A stretch of 64,000 bases of DNA from Collinsella sp. (lineage in GTDB: Bacteria; Actinomycetota; Coriobacteriia; Coriobacteriales; Coriobacteriaceae): contig DXZW01000032.1 of the NCBI GenBank assembly GCA_019419455.1, positions 62,001-126,000 of the forward strand. The letters are read 5' to 3'. Under the pieces are notes generated by a model. It was not told the DNA's origin, did no database searches, and worked only from the letters and a program-made list of their open reading frames with translations. Shown in pieces: positions 25,186-33,812 of the stretch (its first letter is position 1; each line of letters begins with the position of its first letter). Made by a program: the position numbers and the translations under genes.

Positions 25186-26938
25186 GGTCTAGGTATCCTC
25201 TCACGTCTGCTTCATAATCCTCGATAATCTGCGGTCCTGCCGCTCCAAACTCGATAACGGTGTCACCCACCAGGTCAAAGAGCGCCTCGTTGATGCTGTC
25301 GACGAGCATATCCTCGCTCTGGCCCGAGCGCGCCACTGCCGATGTCGCTTGCACTGCGTTTTGCTCGAGGAGCGCGCGAAGGAAGGCATCTGCGGCGGGC
25401 GCGAGTTCGGTCGCGGCGTCAGTGGACGCAGCCGCTGCGGGCGGGGGCGTCGGCGCAAGAAGCGGCGCCACGAAACCAAACTGTTCGGTGGAAATGGTTG
25501 GCTCGTCGGCCTCGTCCTGCCCTGCGGCCGTCGTGGCCGGTTCGACAAACGCGTCTGCTGCGGGCTCGGTTTTCGGCTGCTCGGAGCCCGCCGTATCGAC
25601 CTCTGCGAGTACATCGTCCTCGCGCTCCTCATCGATCAAAAGCGCCTCACGCGTTTGTGCGGCGGCGCTCCGAATGTGCCCCAGCTGACTCAAATCGATA
25701 TCGATCTTGACTGGCTGGTGCGCGGCGTCCCACGAAAGCCATGCCACGACCTCGTCATCGATGATCTTGGCCAGATATTTGGGGACCTTCTCCTCCTTCA
25801 GGGGATGGGCGGGGTCTAGGGCCAGGCGCAGGCGTTGGTCGCAGGCGCGCATCATCTCACCGAGCTTGCTGCTTTTTTGTCTGCTGCCGTGGACGCGCAT
25901 GCATTCCCAAAAGCCATTTTGGCAGCGGTAGATGTGAATGGGGTCCAGGCGATATTCGCAGTCCTCGTGGCGCTCGGGCGCAAAGAACACGGCCGAGGCA
26001 AACATGGTGTAGGGCATGGCCGTCTCCTCCCCAAACAAGCTCGCTACGATGCCGGTCTTTCGGTGCGTGTCATAGTAGCGCGCCATACGGACATACACGG
26101 CGCATGCCACGCGGCGCAGGTCGCGATGGTGGGAACGGTCGAGCCGTGAGTTATTCAGGTTGTACGTGGAGAGGGCGTTTATAGCGGTCGTGAGTCGCTC
26201 CTCGCCTGCCTCGTCGGGCGGAAGGGGGAGCGTGGGTTCGGAGGCTTTGCGACGCTTGGGGACTTGGGCCGACGGCGCCGATACAGGCGAGAGGTCTCGC
26301 GCCGCACGCCGCAGCTCGATAAGAGCGTTATCGAACATAACGGTTTTAGAGTCGCGAAGCAGCTCGGGGTTGAGCCCGTGGAAAACGGCGTAATCTTGCA
26401 ACCACACGCGTGCAAATCGGTCTATTCCGGGCTCAAAGGCGCGATAGGCATCCCAAAAGGCCTTGATCTTGCTAAAGCCATCGAGCGGGTCATCAACGCC
26501 AATGCCGCAGATCAGCTCATAGAGATACAGGAAGGCAAAGGACGTAGACGTTTCCTCGATGGTTCCGCGGCGCACTTGGGCGCGCCAGGTAAAGTATCCG
26601 CGCAGCTGGCGATCGCTCATAGCGTTGTAGGTTGGGAAGTACGACTTGAACGTACCGTTATAGGGGCAATCGTCCTCAAAATCGGCCATCAGCAGGCCTT
26701 GGCGGTAGAAAAGCTCGGCTTCCGAAAGCCAGCGACCCGCGCCGCCCTTGGGGTCGTCCTGCCAGCGCGATATCTCGCGCATCTTGCGGTACTGGTCGGG
26801 AAGGAAGTTCTGCATCTGACGACCGGTTTTGAGAATCGGCTCGTTTGCGTAGACCTCATGTGAGAAGCGAGCGGACTGATGGGTCCGGGCCTCGGCCATG
26901 ATGCGCTCGATGAGCATCTTGATGTCCTGGTCGGCCAC
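25178..26938 (-). CDS. TerB_N / TerB_C domain protein
   Basis: 586 residues, GTG start after AGGAGAGGAG. Residues about 90-200 match TerB_N (GYFTWRAQVRRG, TSFAFLYLYELICGIG, VWLQDYAVFHGL). The last ~60 residues match TerB_C (DMLVDSINEALFDLVGD, PQIIEDYEADV). A long Ala/Glu/Thr-rich linker (about 440-525) joins them. TerB-type domains are associated with membrane or metal-linked stress and with DNA-processing gene clusters. It is the first gene of the three-gene module with an ATPase and helicase. A TATGAT -10 element lies about 35 bp upstream (26974-26979). Confidence 0.85.
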   Translation of the reverse strand: MADQDIKMLIERIMAEARTHQSARFSHEVYANEPILKTGRQMQNFLPDQYRKMREISRWQDDPKGGAGRWLSEAELFYRQGLLMADFEDDCPYNGTFKSYFPTYNAMSDRQLRGYFTWRAQVRRGTIEETSTSFAFLYLYELICGIGVDDPLDGFSKIKAFWDAYRAFEPGIDRFARVWLQDYAVFHGLNPELLRDSKTVMFDNALIELRRAARDLSPVSAPSAQVPKRRKASEPTLPLPPDEAGEERLTTAINALSTYNLNNSRLDRSHHRDLRRVACAVYVRMARYYDTHRKTGIVASLFGEETAMPYTMFASAVFFAPERHEDCEYRLDPIHIYRCQNGFWECMRVHGSRQKSSKLGEMMRACDQRLRLALDPAHPLKEEKVPKYLAKIIDDEVVAWLSWDAAHQPVKIDIDLSQLGHIRSAAAQTREALLIDEEREDDVLAEVDTAGSEQPKTEPAADAFVEPATTAAGQDEADEPTISTEQFGFVAPLLAPTPPPAAAASTDAATELAPAADAFLRALLEQNAVQATSAVARSGQSEDMLVDSINEALFDLVGDTVIEFGAAGPQIIEDYEADVRGYLDHE

Positions 26939-26973
26939 CGTCTCTCCTCTCCTAACGCAGCTTCGGTGACCTC

Positions 26974-26979
26974 ATATCA
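26974..26979 (-). promoter_or_regulatory. -10 element for the TerB/ATPase/helicase operon
   Basis: TATGAT on the minus strand (5 of 6 matches to TATAAT), 35-40 bases upstream of the TerB gene start, in an AT-richer stretch. No convincing -35 hexamer was found at 16-18 bases. Confidence 0.4.
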
Positions 26980-27026
26980 TAACACAGCATCAAACAGGTG
27001 TTCGAGATACCGCTATGTAGATAGAT

Positions 27027-27743
27027 TTAGAACAGGAGGGCGTAGATGACGGCTATGACAACGGAGGGGAGCATATTGGCCGTGCGGAAGGTCTGAGGAC
27101 GGATGAGGTTGACGCCGACGCAGAAGATGAGCATAGAGCCCACGAGTGATAGGCTGTCGAGGGCGGCGGCGGTCATGATGGGGGAGAGCGCGCCGGCAAA
27201 GAGCGTAATCGTTCCCTGGAATACGGCAACAGGCAGGGCGGAGAAGATGCAGCCGCGGCCGAGCGAAGCCGTCATGGTGCAGACGATGATGCAGTCCAGC
27301 GCTCCTTTGAGGGCGAGCGTGGACCAGTCGCCGAGCAGGCCGTCTTGGATTGATCCCACGATAGCCATGGCACCGATGCAGACGGTCAGCGATGTCGAGA
27401 CAAAGGCATTGGTGAACTCGTTGTCTCCCTCGCTGCCGGTTTTGCGCTTGAGCCATTCGCCCAGGTTTTCGATGCCGGCTTCCAGGTTTATGGCCTCGCC
27501 GATGAGCGAGCCAAGGGCAAACGAGACGATGAGCATGGTAGTGCCGGTGGTCGCCAGTGCTTTACCGTCAATGACGAGCATCTTTTGCATGGTGCCGCCC
27601 AATCCGATAAACAGAACGCACAGCCCCGACGCCTTCATGAGCGTGTCTTGGATGCGGGGCGTGATAAAACGTCCGCCTATAAGGCCCAGCAGTCCGCCCG
27701 CAATCAAAAGCGCGACGTTGATGATCGTTCCCAAACCCGGCAT
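27027..27743 (-). CDS. DUF554 family membrane protein
   Basis: 238 residues, seven or so hydrophobic segments. It opens with the family pattern GLGTIINVALLIAGGLLGLIGG, and contains GLCVLFIGLGGTMQ and GSIQDGLLGDWSTLALKG. DUF554 (YdfK-like) proteins are integral membrane proteins without established function. ATG 27743 has GGGAGG directly upstream; the frame is open 23 codons further. It is alone on its transcript. Confidence 0.88.
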   Translation of the reverse strand: MPGLGTIINVALLIAGGLLGLIGGRFITPRIQDTLMKASGLCVLFIGLGGTMQKMLVIDGKALATTGTTMLIVSFALGSLIGEAINLEAGIENLGEWLKRKTGSEGDNEFTNAFVSTSLTVCIGAMAIVGSIQDGLLGDWSTLALKGALDCIIVCTMTASLGRGCIFSALPVAVFQGTITLFAGALSPIMTAAALDSLSLVGSMLIFCVGVNLIRPQTFRTANMLPSVVIAVIYALLF

Positions 27744-27861
27744 GAGCCCTCCCATATTGATGTCAACCTGGCAATCGTAGCAGACTGGGCTGCATGGTGC
27801 GTCATGACTCATCCTATACGTTATATAAGTGGTATTAATGACGGCATTTGGTGACCAAGCC

Positions 27862-29274
27862 TCAGCCTCCCATCACGACATAGGGGCTGAAATCGAAGCG
27901 CAGCGTCATGAGTCGCTGCGGGGACTCAATGGCCGCGGCGATGATATCGGCATCTCGAGCTCGGTCAAATCCCTCGAGCTCAATTTGATACGAGACGTCT
28001 TCCATTCTATGGAGTATCCGGTTACTCAGGAGGCTTTCACCGTCGAATTCCTCGATTTTGCCCCCGTTCGAGGTTACGGCATACAGGTGCAGTTTTGCGG
28101 TGGTCGCAGGGTCGACGACCGTGAGGTTGTCGATTTGGTTGGCCGTGCCCTTCGCCCCAAGCAAGGTGAGCAGGGTGGGGGCTACGACCTCGCCCGATGG
28201 TAGATAAACAACTTCGACGGTTTTGGGAAAAGCGATAATGGCTGCTTTGCGGACGAGCTTATCGGCGGCGGTGACCTCAATGCTCGCGGCGTCGACGGTT
28301 TCCGTGCGGTCGAGCGCGACCATCATGCAACAATTGCCCTCGTCGATGTCTGCCGGCATGGGATACCCCAAGTTTTCGCCAGCTTGCGTGCCGCCCACCG
28401 CGGCGGTTGTTTCGCTTGGCTCGTTGAAAATGGCTGAAGGATCGCTCGATGGCGGTGTAATGTTGCCTGGTGCGCCATTGTCCCCAGGCGTTATTTCACC
28501 GCTGCTCTCGCTGGAGTCGCTTGCGATGTCACCTGTCGAGGGGGCGAGTCCGACCGCTCCCGCTCCGCTCCATTCCATCTCGAGAAGCGCCGGATCGACA
28601 AGGACGTGATGCACATCTTGCGTCTGGGTGCTGATATCGACAGGACCGGGATCTGCCCCTCGCGTTAGGCTGAGCGATCCGGTCCGCTGTTTGCCCCGAA
28701 TCTCCTGGCTTTCTGTGCCGCTCGCGTAGAACATCAGAGGGATCTCGCCATTTGGTGTGGCGTCGGTGCCCGCCTTGGTCATTTTCAGCGATGCGGTGAA
28801 TGAGATAGCGGGCTGCGTGCCATCGGTGCTCGAGGGGACGCAGCCCAGGCATACACCTCCTCCGTCTTCGAAAAATGTGCTGTCGAAGGCGACCGTCGCC
28901 CCGTCCGCCGAGTCATCGGGCAGGGTGATGCCGAAGTGCAGCTCCACGTCGCAGGAATCGTCATCGGCATCAGTTGCAACCGCGCGCCATGTGCAGATAG
29001 CGTATCCCGTTAGGGGGCCGTCTGCTTTGCGCGAGCGCTCGGTATCCACGACTATCGAGCTGTTCGTGCAGCGACGGAGGCACCCCGAGGTCGAAATGCT
29101 TGCCTGCGCAAGCGAGAGGCGTTGGCGCGCGATGGTGCTCATCTGGTTTGTGACGAGACAGTTGACGGCAGGTAAGGGGACGTCTACGGCGGGTGTCGCT
29201 AGAGCGGCGACGGGCATGCCGGTGACAAGCGCGCTGCAGAGCGCGGCAACGGGCAAAAGGTTCTTTGATGCCAT
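27862..29274 (-). CDS. Secreted protein of unknown function, surface operon
   Basis: 470 residues. A clear Sec signal peptide (about 1-27, cleavage near ALATPA) is followed by a soluble, Thr/Ser/Asp-rich protein. There is a low-complexity linker (about 240-300; SGEITPGDNGAPGNITPPSS) and several cysteines, including CLRRC, GVCLGC and CC. No LPxTG motif or C-terminal anchor is visible, so it is released or bound non-covalently. It is the last gene of a five-gene minus-strand run. I recognise no named domain. Confidence 0.8.
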   Translation of the reverse strand: MASKNLLPVAALCSALVTGMPVAALATPAVDVPLPAVNCLVTNQMSTIARQRLSLAQASISTSGCLRRCTNSSIVVDTERSRKADGPLTGYAICTWRAVATDADDDSCDVELHFGITLPDDSADGATVAFDSTFFEDGGGVCLGCVPSSTDGTQPAISFTASLKMTKAGTDATPNGEIPLMFYASGTESQEIRGKQRTGSLSLTRGADPGPVDISTQTQDVHHVLVDPALLEMEWSGAGAVGLAPSTGDIASDSSESSGEITPGDNGAPGNITPPSSDPSAIFNEPSETTAAVGGTQAGENLGYPMPADIDEGNCCMMVALDRTETVDAASIEVTAADKLVRKAAIIAFPKTVEVVYLPSGEVVAPTLLTLLGAKGTANQIDNLTVVDPATTAKLHLYAVTSNGGKIEEFDGESLLSNRILHRMEDVSYQIELEGFDRARDADIIAAAIESPQRLMTLRFDFSPYVVMGG

Positions 29275-29315
29275 GGGCTCTCCTTACCTGTTCTGGACGG
29301 TCTCGATTTGTGTGG

Positions 29316-29573
29316 CTACTGGCTGCGTTTGATGTGCAGGCCAAGGCCGATGGCGCTTGTACCTGCCGCGGCGATTCCTGCCGCCAGGAGCTGTCGCGTG
29401 TCGCCCGTTTGCGCGAGGGGTTCATGTTGGCCGCTGCGTTCGAGCTCCGATAGATCGACAGTCACTTGTGTGGCAGCTTGCGCCTGCTCTTGTTGGGCAA
29501 AGGCGGCGATCGGGGCAAACGTTACAACGCCGACGATAGCGGCAAGGACAATCGCCTTAGGCCGTGTGCGCAC
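29316..29573 (-). CDS. Tiny LPxTG-like sortase substrate
   Basis: 85 residues: signal peptide (about 1-26, AAFAQQ), a short acidic stretch, then LAQTGD at about 53-58 (a variant of LPxTG), a hydrophobic helix (LLAAGIAAAGTSAIGLGL) and a basic tail HIKRSQ. After both cleavages only about 30 residues would remain, attached to the wall. The GTG start lies within the end of the preceding secreted-protein gene (17-bp overlap), so it is coupled to it. It may be a small pilus or coat component. Confidence 0.7.
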   Translation of the reverse strand: MRTRPKAIVLAAIVGVVTFAPIAAFAQQEQAQAATQVTVDLSELERSGQHEPLAQTGDTRQLLAAGIAAAGTSAIGLGLHIKRSQ

Positions 29574-30156
29574 CGGGCTCGACCGTCCACGTAATGCTCG
29601 CGACCTGGTCGCCCGTGCCGGTCACATGGAAGATGTCTCGCGTGACGCGGGCGACATTGCCACTCGTCTTGAGCTTAATCCTGTCCGTACCATTGGCGAT
29701 GCCCTGGTAGCCCATGTCGAAGGATGCATTTTTGGAAAGGTCGAGGCCTGCTCCCTGCGTCGCGGCATGAGCGTCTTGGAGTGCCTTGTCGGGGCCGACC
29801 TTAAAATCGATGGAGTTCTGGGCGGTTCCCGTCTTGGCGTCAGCGACGATGCTCCAGGAGTTCTTGGCGCCGATTTTCATGTTGGTAACGTGGATGCCAT
29901 AGGCCGAAAGATTGTCGATAGTGGTTGTGTTCTCGGAAGGGCCCTGAAGCGTGCCATCGGCCTTGGCGACAAACGGAATGACGGTCGGAGTCTTAAACGC
30001 GATGTTGTCGATTTCGGTCCTGATGGTCACGTCGGTGGTTCCAACGCGTCCCTCCGCCAGAGCGGTGGTCGGCGCGGCGCTCATTGCGAGTGCGAGCGCC
30101 AGCCCTGCGCCCACGACGAGCGCCCTGGTCCCGCTCAAGTTCCTGGTGATGTCCAT
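29557..30156 (-). CDS. Secreted beta-rich protein of unknown family
   Basis: 199 residues. Signal peptide (about 1-35, ending ALAEG) followed by a Thr/Val/Asn-rich, beta-strand-rich mature region with repeated hydrophobic/polar alternation (VTIRTEIDNIAFKTPTVI, HVTNMKIGAKNSW) and a Trp near the end (ASITWTVEPG). It resembles pilin-like or WxL-type surface proteins in general character, but I cannot place it in a family. It is third in the surface operon, with an AAAGGA ribosome binding site. Confidence 0.7.
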   Translation of the reverse strand: MDITRNLSGTRALVVGAGLALALAMSAAPTTALAEGRVGTTDVTIRTEIDNIAFKTPTVIPFVAKADGTLQGPSENTTTIDNLSAYGIHVTNMKIGAKNSWSIVADAKTGTAQNSIDFKVGPDKALQDAHAATQGAGLDLSKNASFDMGYQGIANGTDRIKLKTSGNVARVTRDIFHVTGTGDQVASITWTVEPGAHTA

Positions 30157-30244
30157 AATCGTTCCTTTCTATTCGTCACGGAACGTTTCCGTGAGGGTTA
30201 GACGAAAACGGCACGGGTGCGCATTTTCATAACAGGCGGCAGAT

Positions 30245-30754
30245 CTAGTCTTCGGCCTGCGCAACCCGCACCTTGATGCGCGTGGGATTGCCATGGGCGT
30301 CGTAGGTCTTGGCGTCGAGCGCTTGAATCTCGATATACGCCTCACCTTCTTTGATGTCGCCTGCAGGGCAGGTCTCAACGGTCTTGCCGGTCTCGACCAC
30401 GCCCGATTCATAGACGGTCTCGTCGTTTTGGATCACGCGGAAACGCTGGGGAAACTTGTTATCCTGGACGTTTTGCACGTTGACGCGCAGCTTACCGCCT
30501 TTTTGTAGCTGGGCGACCGGTGCGACCGAGATTGTCATCATGTTGTCGCGGACGATGGCATCGAGCTCGTCCTGGATTTCTTGGCGCGACTTACCCTCTG
30601 CCGCTGTGACCGAGGCGCCCGTCTCGGCGACAGGCTTTGACTGCCAGGCGTAAAGGCCGACGGCGATAAGGGCGCAGGCGATGGCCAAGCAGACGATGCC
30701 GAGCCTTTTTCGATGTTTTGACCCCAGGGGGCTCGACCGCTTCCGTGCGTTCAT
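30245..30754 (-). CDS. Membrane-anchored extracytoplasmic protein
   Basis: 169 residues. A basic N-terminus (KRSSPLGSKHRKRLG), one transmembrane helix (about 18-38) and an extracytoplasmic beta-rich domain (KGGKLRVNVQNVQDNKFPQR). It probably stays anchored by the uncleaved helix. It overlaps the upstream gene by 4 bases (ATGA), so is translationally coupled. The family is not recognised. Confidence 0.7.
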   Translation of the reverse strand: MNARKRSSPLGSKHRKRLGIVCLAIACALIAVGLYAWQSKPVAETGASVTAAEGKSRQEIQDELDAIVRDNMMTISVAPVAQLQKGGKLRVNVQNVQDNKFPQRFRVIQNDETVYESGVVETGKTVETCPAGDIKEGEAYIEIQALDAKTYDAHGNPTRIKVRVAQAED

Positions 30755-31047
30755 GCGGCATCCTTAGTGGTATAGACGCGCGCGAACGTGGACGGATCGG
30801 CGCCAAAGAGCATGTGGAGCATGAGACGTCGCGAGTAGATGAGCTCGTCGAAGTTTGGGTCGAGTTTGATGTCGTGGATGTGGGCGATATGGTGGGCGAG
30901 TGCCGAAAACGATTCGGGATCGCAGATCACGTCGGTGGTGACGTGATAGACGACCGCATCGGGAAACGCCTCCTCGTCGAAGGGCAGAAGATATGGGTCA
31001 TCGTCAACTTCGATGGCGACGCCATACTGGGGCCAGTAATATGCCAT
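30751..31047 (-). CDS. Small protein of unknown function heading the surface operon
   Basis: 98 residues with a GGGAGG site. The start MAYYWPQYGVAIEVDDDP faintly resembles the catalytic end of DUF559-like nucleases ('..YWP..GVAIEVDD'), raising the possibility of a nuclease remnant, but no Lys-containing active-site core is visible. It is first in a coupled operon of secreted proteins, which makes the pairing odd. Treat the function as unknown. Confidence 0.6.
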   Translation of the reverse strand: MAYYWPQYGVAIEVDDDPYLLPFDEEAFPDAVVYHVTTDVICDPESFSALAHHIAHIHDIKLDPNFDELIYSRRLMLHMLFGADPSTFARVYTTKDAA

Positions 31048-31392
31048 GGGAACCTCCCTGCTTTTGGGCCAAACCTTCTATTGGCTCTGGCTGTCGATGC
31101 CGACCGTATCAGCCGCAACTTGACCAATTTCTGACCAAATGCTTGACGGGTTTACATCGCCGCAGGTGAGAGATGCTAAAAAATATCTCAAGTTTTTTCG
31201 AGCGCCAATTGCATGCATGGCAGTGATGGGAAGGAGCGCGTTAAATAGAGCGCCTGCCGAGAAAACGCCGCCGCTTGCCGAATTGCACAAACGTAAAATT
31301 CGCCAATTATGGAGACGGTCTCAGTCACGTCGACGAAACGATGCGGTAACATCTCCCTGCAAATACTGTAGTTAACTAAAGGGGGAGTTTGC
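31048..31392. other. 345-bp intergenic region, divergent from surface operon and lactate gene
   Basis: The region must carry promoters for both flanking operons. I see no RNA gene. A weak hairpin GAGAT...ATCTC (about 31171-31192) is followed by TTTTTT on the plus strand and may be a short terminator or attenuator. Direct repeats GAGCGC lie near 31237 and 31250. No recognisable riboswitch or regulator site was found. Confidence 0.5.
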
Positions 31393-32994
31393 GTGTCTGC
31401 AGCCATCAAACCCTTCAGCGACGAGTTCGAAGAATATGGTCGCGATGAATCTCGCACATCGGGCGAGGCGTCGAGTATCTCGTTTCCGACAACGGAGGAC
31501 GAAGTCCGCGCCATTCTGCGAAAGCTCCATGCCGAGCATGTTCCGATAACGGTCCAGGGTGCTCGGACCGGTCTGGCTGCCGGTGCCGTGCCCCACGGCG
31601 GCCACATCCTCAACACTTCTCGTATGAATCGCTACCTGGGTCTTCGCCGCGACGAGCAAGGCCGTTTTCTGCTGCGCGTGGAGCCGGGCGTCGTGCTTTC
31701 TGAGTTACGCAAGCAGCTGGGCAAGAAGGCATTGCCGACCGCTGGCTGGGATCAGGCATCGCTTGAGGCCTATGAGGAGTTCCAGACAGCTCCCGAGCAG
31801 TTCTTTCCCACCGATCCCACCGAGGCATCTGCCTGCCTGGGTGGCATGGCGGCGTGCAATGCCTCCGGTGCCCGCAGCTATGCCTATGGCCCCATGCGCC
31901 CGCACGTTACGGGGCTTCACGTGGCACTGCCGGACGGCGACCTGCTCGAGCTTCATCGAGGTCGGGCACACGCTGACGCACGCCACTTGTCGCTCGTGAC
32001 GGCAGGGGGCCGCGCGCTTGAGCTGGATCTTCCCGGCTATACCATGCCCAAGACCAAAAACGCGTCGGGTTATTTCGTTTCGGACGACATGGACGCCATC
32101 GATCTTTTTATCGGTGCATGCGGCACACTCGGGGTCATTACCGAGCTCGAGATCGCCCTGCAGGCGGCACCTTCGGTCGTATGGGGCGTGAGCTGCTTTT
32201 TCGACAGCGAGGACAAGGCAGTGTCCTTTACCGATTCCGTGCGCCCCGTGCTGTCCCATGCCGCCGCTATTGAGTATTTCGATGCCGGCGCCTTGGATAT
32301 CCTTCGCCGCCAGCGCGAGCAGTCGACCGCGTTTGCCTCGCTGCCGGCACTCGACGATGAGGCAAAGGTCTGTATTTACGTGGAACTCGACTGCGACGAC
32401 GAGGCTCAAGCGACTGAGGAGCTGTACCACCTGGGATGGGTTTTGGAGCTTGCGGGCGGCCGCGATGACGCGACCTGGGTTGCGCGCACCGAGGTCGATC
32501 GCGAATGCCAGCGGTTCTTCCGCCACGCCGTCCCCGAGAGTGTCAACATGCTCATCGATGAGCGTCGCCGCACCGACCCCACCATTACCAAACTGGGGTC
32601 GGATATGTCGGTACCCAACGCGCGCCTGGCCGATGTCGTTGCCTTCTATCGCCGCACGCTGGCCGAAAGCGGGCTTGAGTCTGCCGCCTGGGGACATATC
32701 GGCAACAACCATCTGCATGTGAATATCCTGCCGCGCGATGCGCAGGACTACCGTCGCGGTGGTGAGCTGTTTGCCCGGTGGGCTGCGGAGGTAACGGCTA
32801 TGGGCGGCGCCGTCTCTGCCGAGCACGGCGTCGGCAAGATCAAAGCGGGCTTTTTGGAGACGATGTACGGCCACGAGGCCATGGTCGAATCGGCTCGACT
32901 CAAGCTGCAGCTCGATCCTGCCGGGCAGCTGGGTCGTGGCAACCTATTTTCGGAGAAGCTCTTGGATGAACTCGTCCAGAAAGGGGGCGCGTGA
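31393..32994 (+). CDS. FAD-binding oxidase, GlcD/LctD-like (lactate dehydrogenase)
   Basis: 533 residues, GTG start after GGGGGAG. An N-terminal PCMH-type FAD-binding domain (VQGARTGLAAGAVPHGG; GGMAACNASGARSYAYG) is followed by the FAD-linked oxidase C domain with WGHIGNNHLHVN and SAEHGVGKIKAGF. This is the GlcD/D-lactate dehydrogenase group. It is immediately followed by EtfB and a ferredoxin-bearing EtfA, the composition of the electron-bifurcating lactate dehydrogenase LctDBC of Acetobacterium, so lactate is the likely substrate. Other 2-hydroxyacids cannot be excluded. Confidence 0.88.
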   Translation: MSAAIKPFSDEFEEYGRDESRTSGEASSISFPTTEDEVRAILRKLHAEHVPITVQGARTGLAAGAVPHGGHILNTSRMNRYLGLRRDEQGRFLLRVEPGVVLSELRKQLGKKALPTAGWDQASLEAYEEFQTAPEQFFPTDPTEASACLGGMAACNASGARSYAYGPMRPHVTGLHVALPDGDLLELHRGRAHADARHLSLVTAGGRALELDLPGYTMPKTKNASGYFVSDDMDAIDLFIGACGTLGVITELEIALQAAPSVVWGVSCFFDSEDKAVSFTDSVRPVLSHAAAIEYFDAGALDILRRQREQSTAFASLPALDDEAKVCIYVELDCDDEAQATEELYHLGWVLELAGGRDDATWVARTEVDRECQRFFRHAVPESVNMLIDERRRTDPTITKLGSDMSVPNARLADVVAFYRRTLAESGLESAAWGHIGNNHLHVNILPRDAQDYRRGGELFARWAAEVTAMGGAVSAEHGVGKIKAGFLETMYGHEAMVESARLKLQLDPAGQLGRGNLFSEKLLDELVQKGGA

Positions 32995-32996
32995 AG

Positions 32997-33812
32997 ATGA
33001 GCGATTTCCATATGGTGGTGTGCGTCAAGGCGGTACCGGGAAGCACCGAGGTCAAGATGGACCCCAAAACCAATACCATCGTGCGTGATGGCAAGCAGGC
33101 GGTCATTAATCCCTTCGATGCAAGTGCCCTCGAATGCGCGCTGGCGCTCAAGGACGACTTTATCGGCTTTGGCATGGATGTGCGCGTGACGGTGGTGTCG
33201 ATGGGTATCCCTGCAACCGAATCGCTGCTGCGCGACTGCATTGCCCGCGGCGCCGATGATGCGCTGCTGCTGACCGATCGCGCCTTTGCGGGCGCGGACA
33301 CGTTGGCGACCACCTATGCCCTCAAATGCGGTATCGAGGCGCTCGACGAGGACTTCGACCTGCTCATCTGCGGCAAGATGGCGGTAGATGGCGATACCGC
33401 CCAGATTGGCCCCGAGCTGGCCGGCGCCTTCGAGATTCCCTGCGTGACCGATGTGAGCTGCGTGCAGAGCGCAGGTTTTACGACGTGCGGTGCGCTTTCG
33501 CTCGTTCACGGTTGCGATGCCGGCGAGGAGACGGTCTATCTGGAGATGCCGTGCGCGATGACGACCGCCAAGGAGATCGGCCAGCTGCGCATGCCGAGCA
33601 TCGCCGGCATTCGCGCGGCCGAAGATGCGGATGTGCGGGTGGTCTGTGCTGCCGATGTACATGCTGACCCTTCGCGTTGCGGCCTTACCGGATCGCCGAC
33701 GCAGGTCGTGCGCTCATTTGTGCCCGACCGCGACCAAACGTGCGAGGCCATCGAGGGCACGCCGGTCGAGCAGGCGGCAAAGATTGCCAAGATTATCGAG
33801 GGGATGGCATAG
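32997..33812 (+). CDS. etfB: Electron transfer flavoprotein beta subunit (LctB-like)
   Basis: 271 residues. It has the EtfB start (VCVKAVPGSTEVKMD), NPFDASALECALAL, and the adenine-nucleotide-binding segment CGKMAVDGDTAQIGPELA. Paired with EtfA it passes electrons between FADs. The gene overlaps or touches the oxidase stop (GTG 32991 is an alternative; ATG 32997 has better spacing from AAGGGGG) and ends directly at the etfA start. The three genes form one transcript. Confidence 0.92.
   Translation: MSDFHMVVCVKAVPGSTEVKMDPKTNTIVRDGKQAVINPFDASALECALALKDDFIGFGMDVRVTVVSMGIPATESLLRDCIARGADDALLLTDRAFAGADTLATTYALKCGIEALDEDFDLLICGKMAVDGDTAQIGPELAGAFEIPCVTDVSCVQSAGFTTCGALSLVHGCDAGEETVYLEMPCAMTTAKEIGQLRMPSIAGIRAAEDADVRVVCAADVHADPSRCGLTGSPTQVVRSFVPDRDQTCEAIEGTPVEQAAKIAKIIEGMA

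Noticed and set aside
21320..26938. BREX system
   Set aside because: Only BrxD-like and BrxHI-like proteins are present; the methyltransferase, PglZ, BrxC/PglY and BrxA/B are missing.
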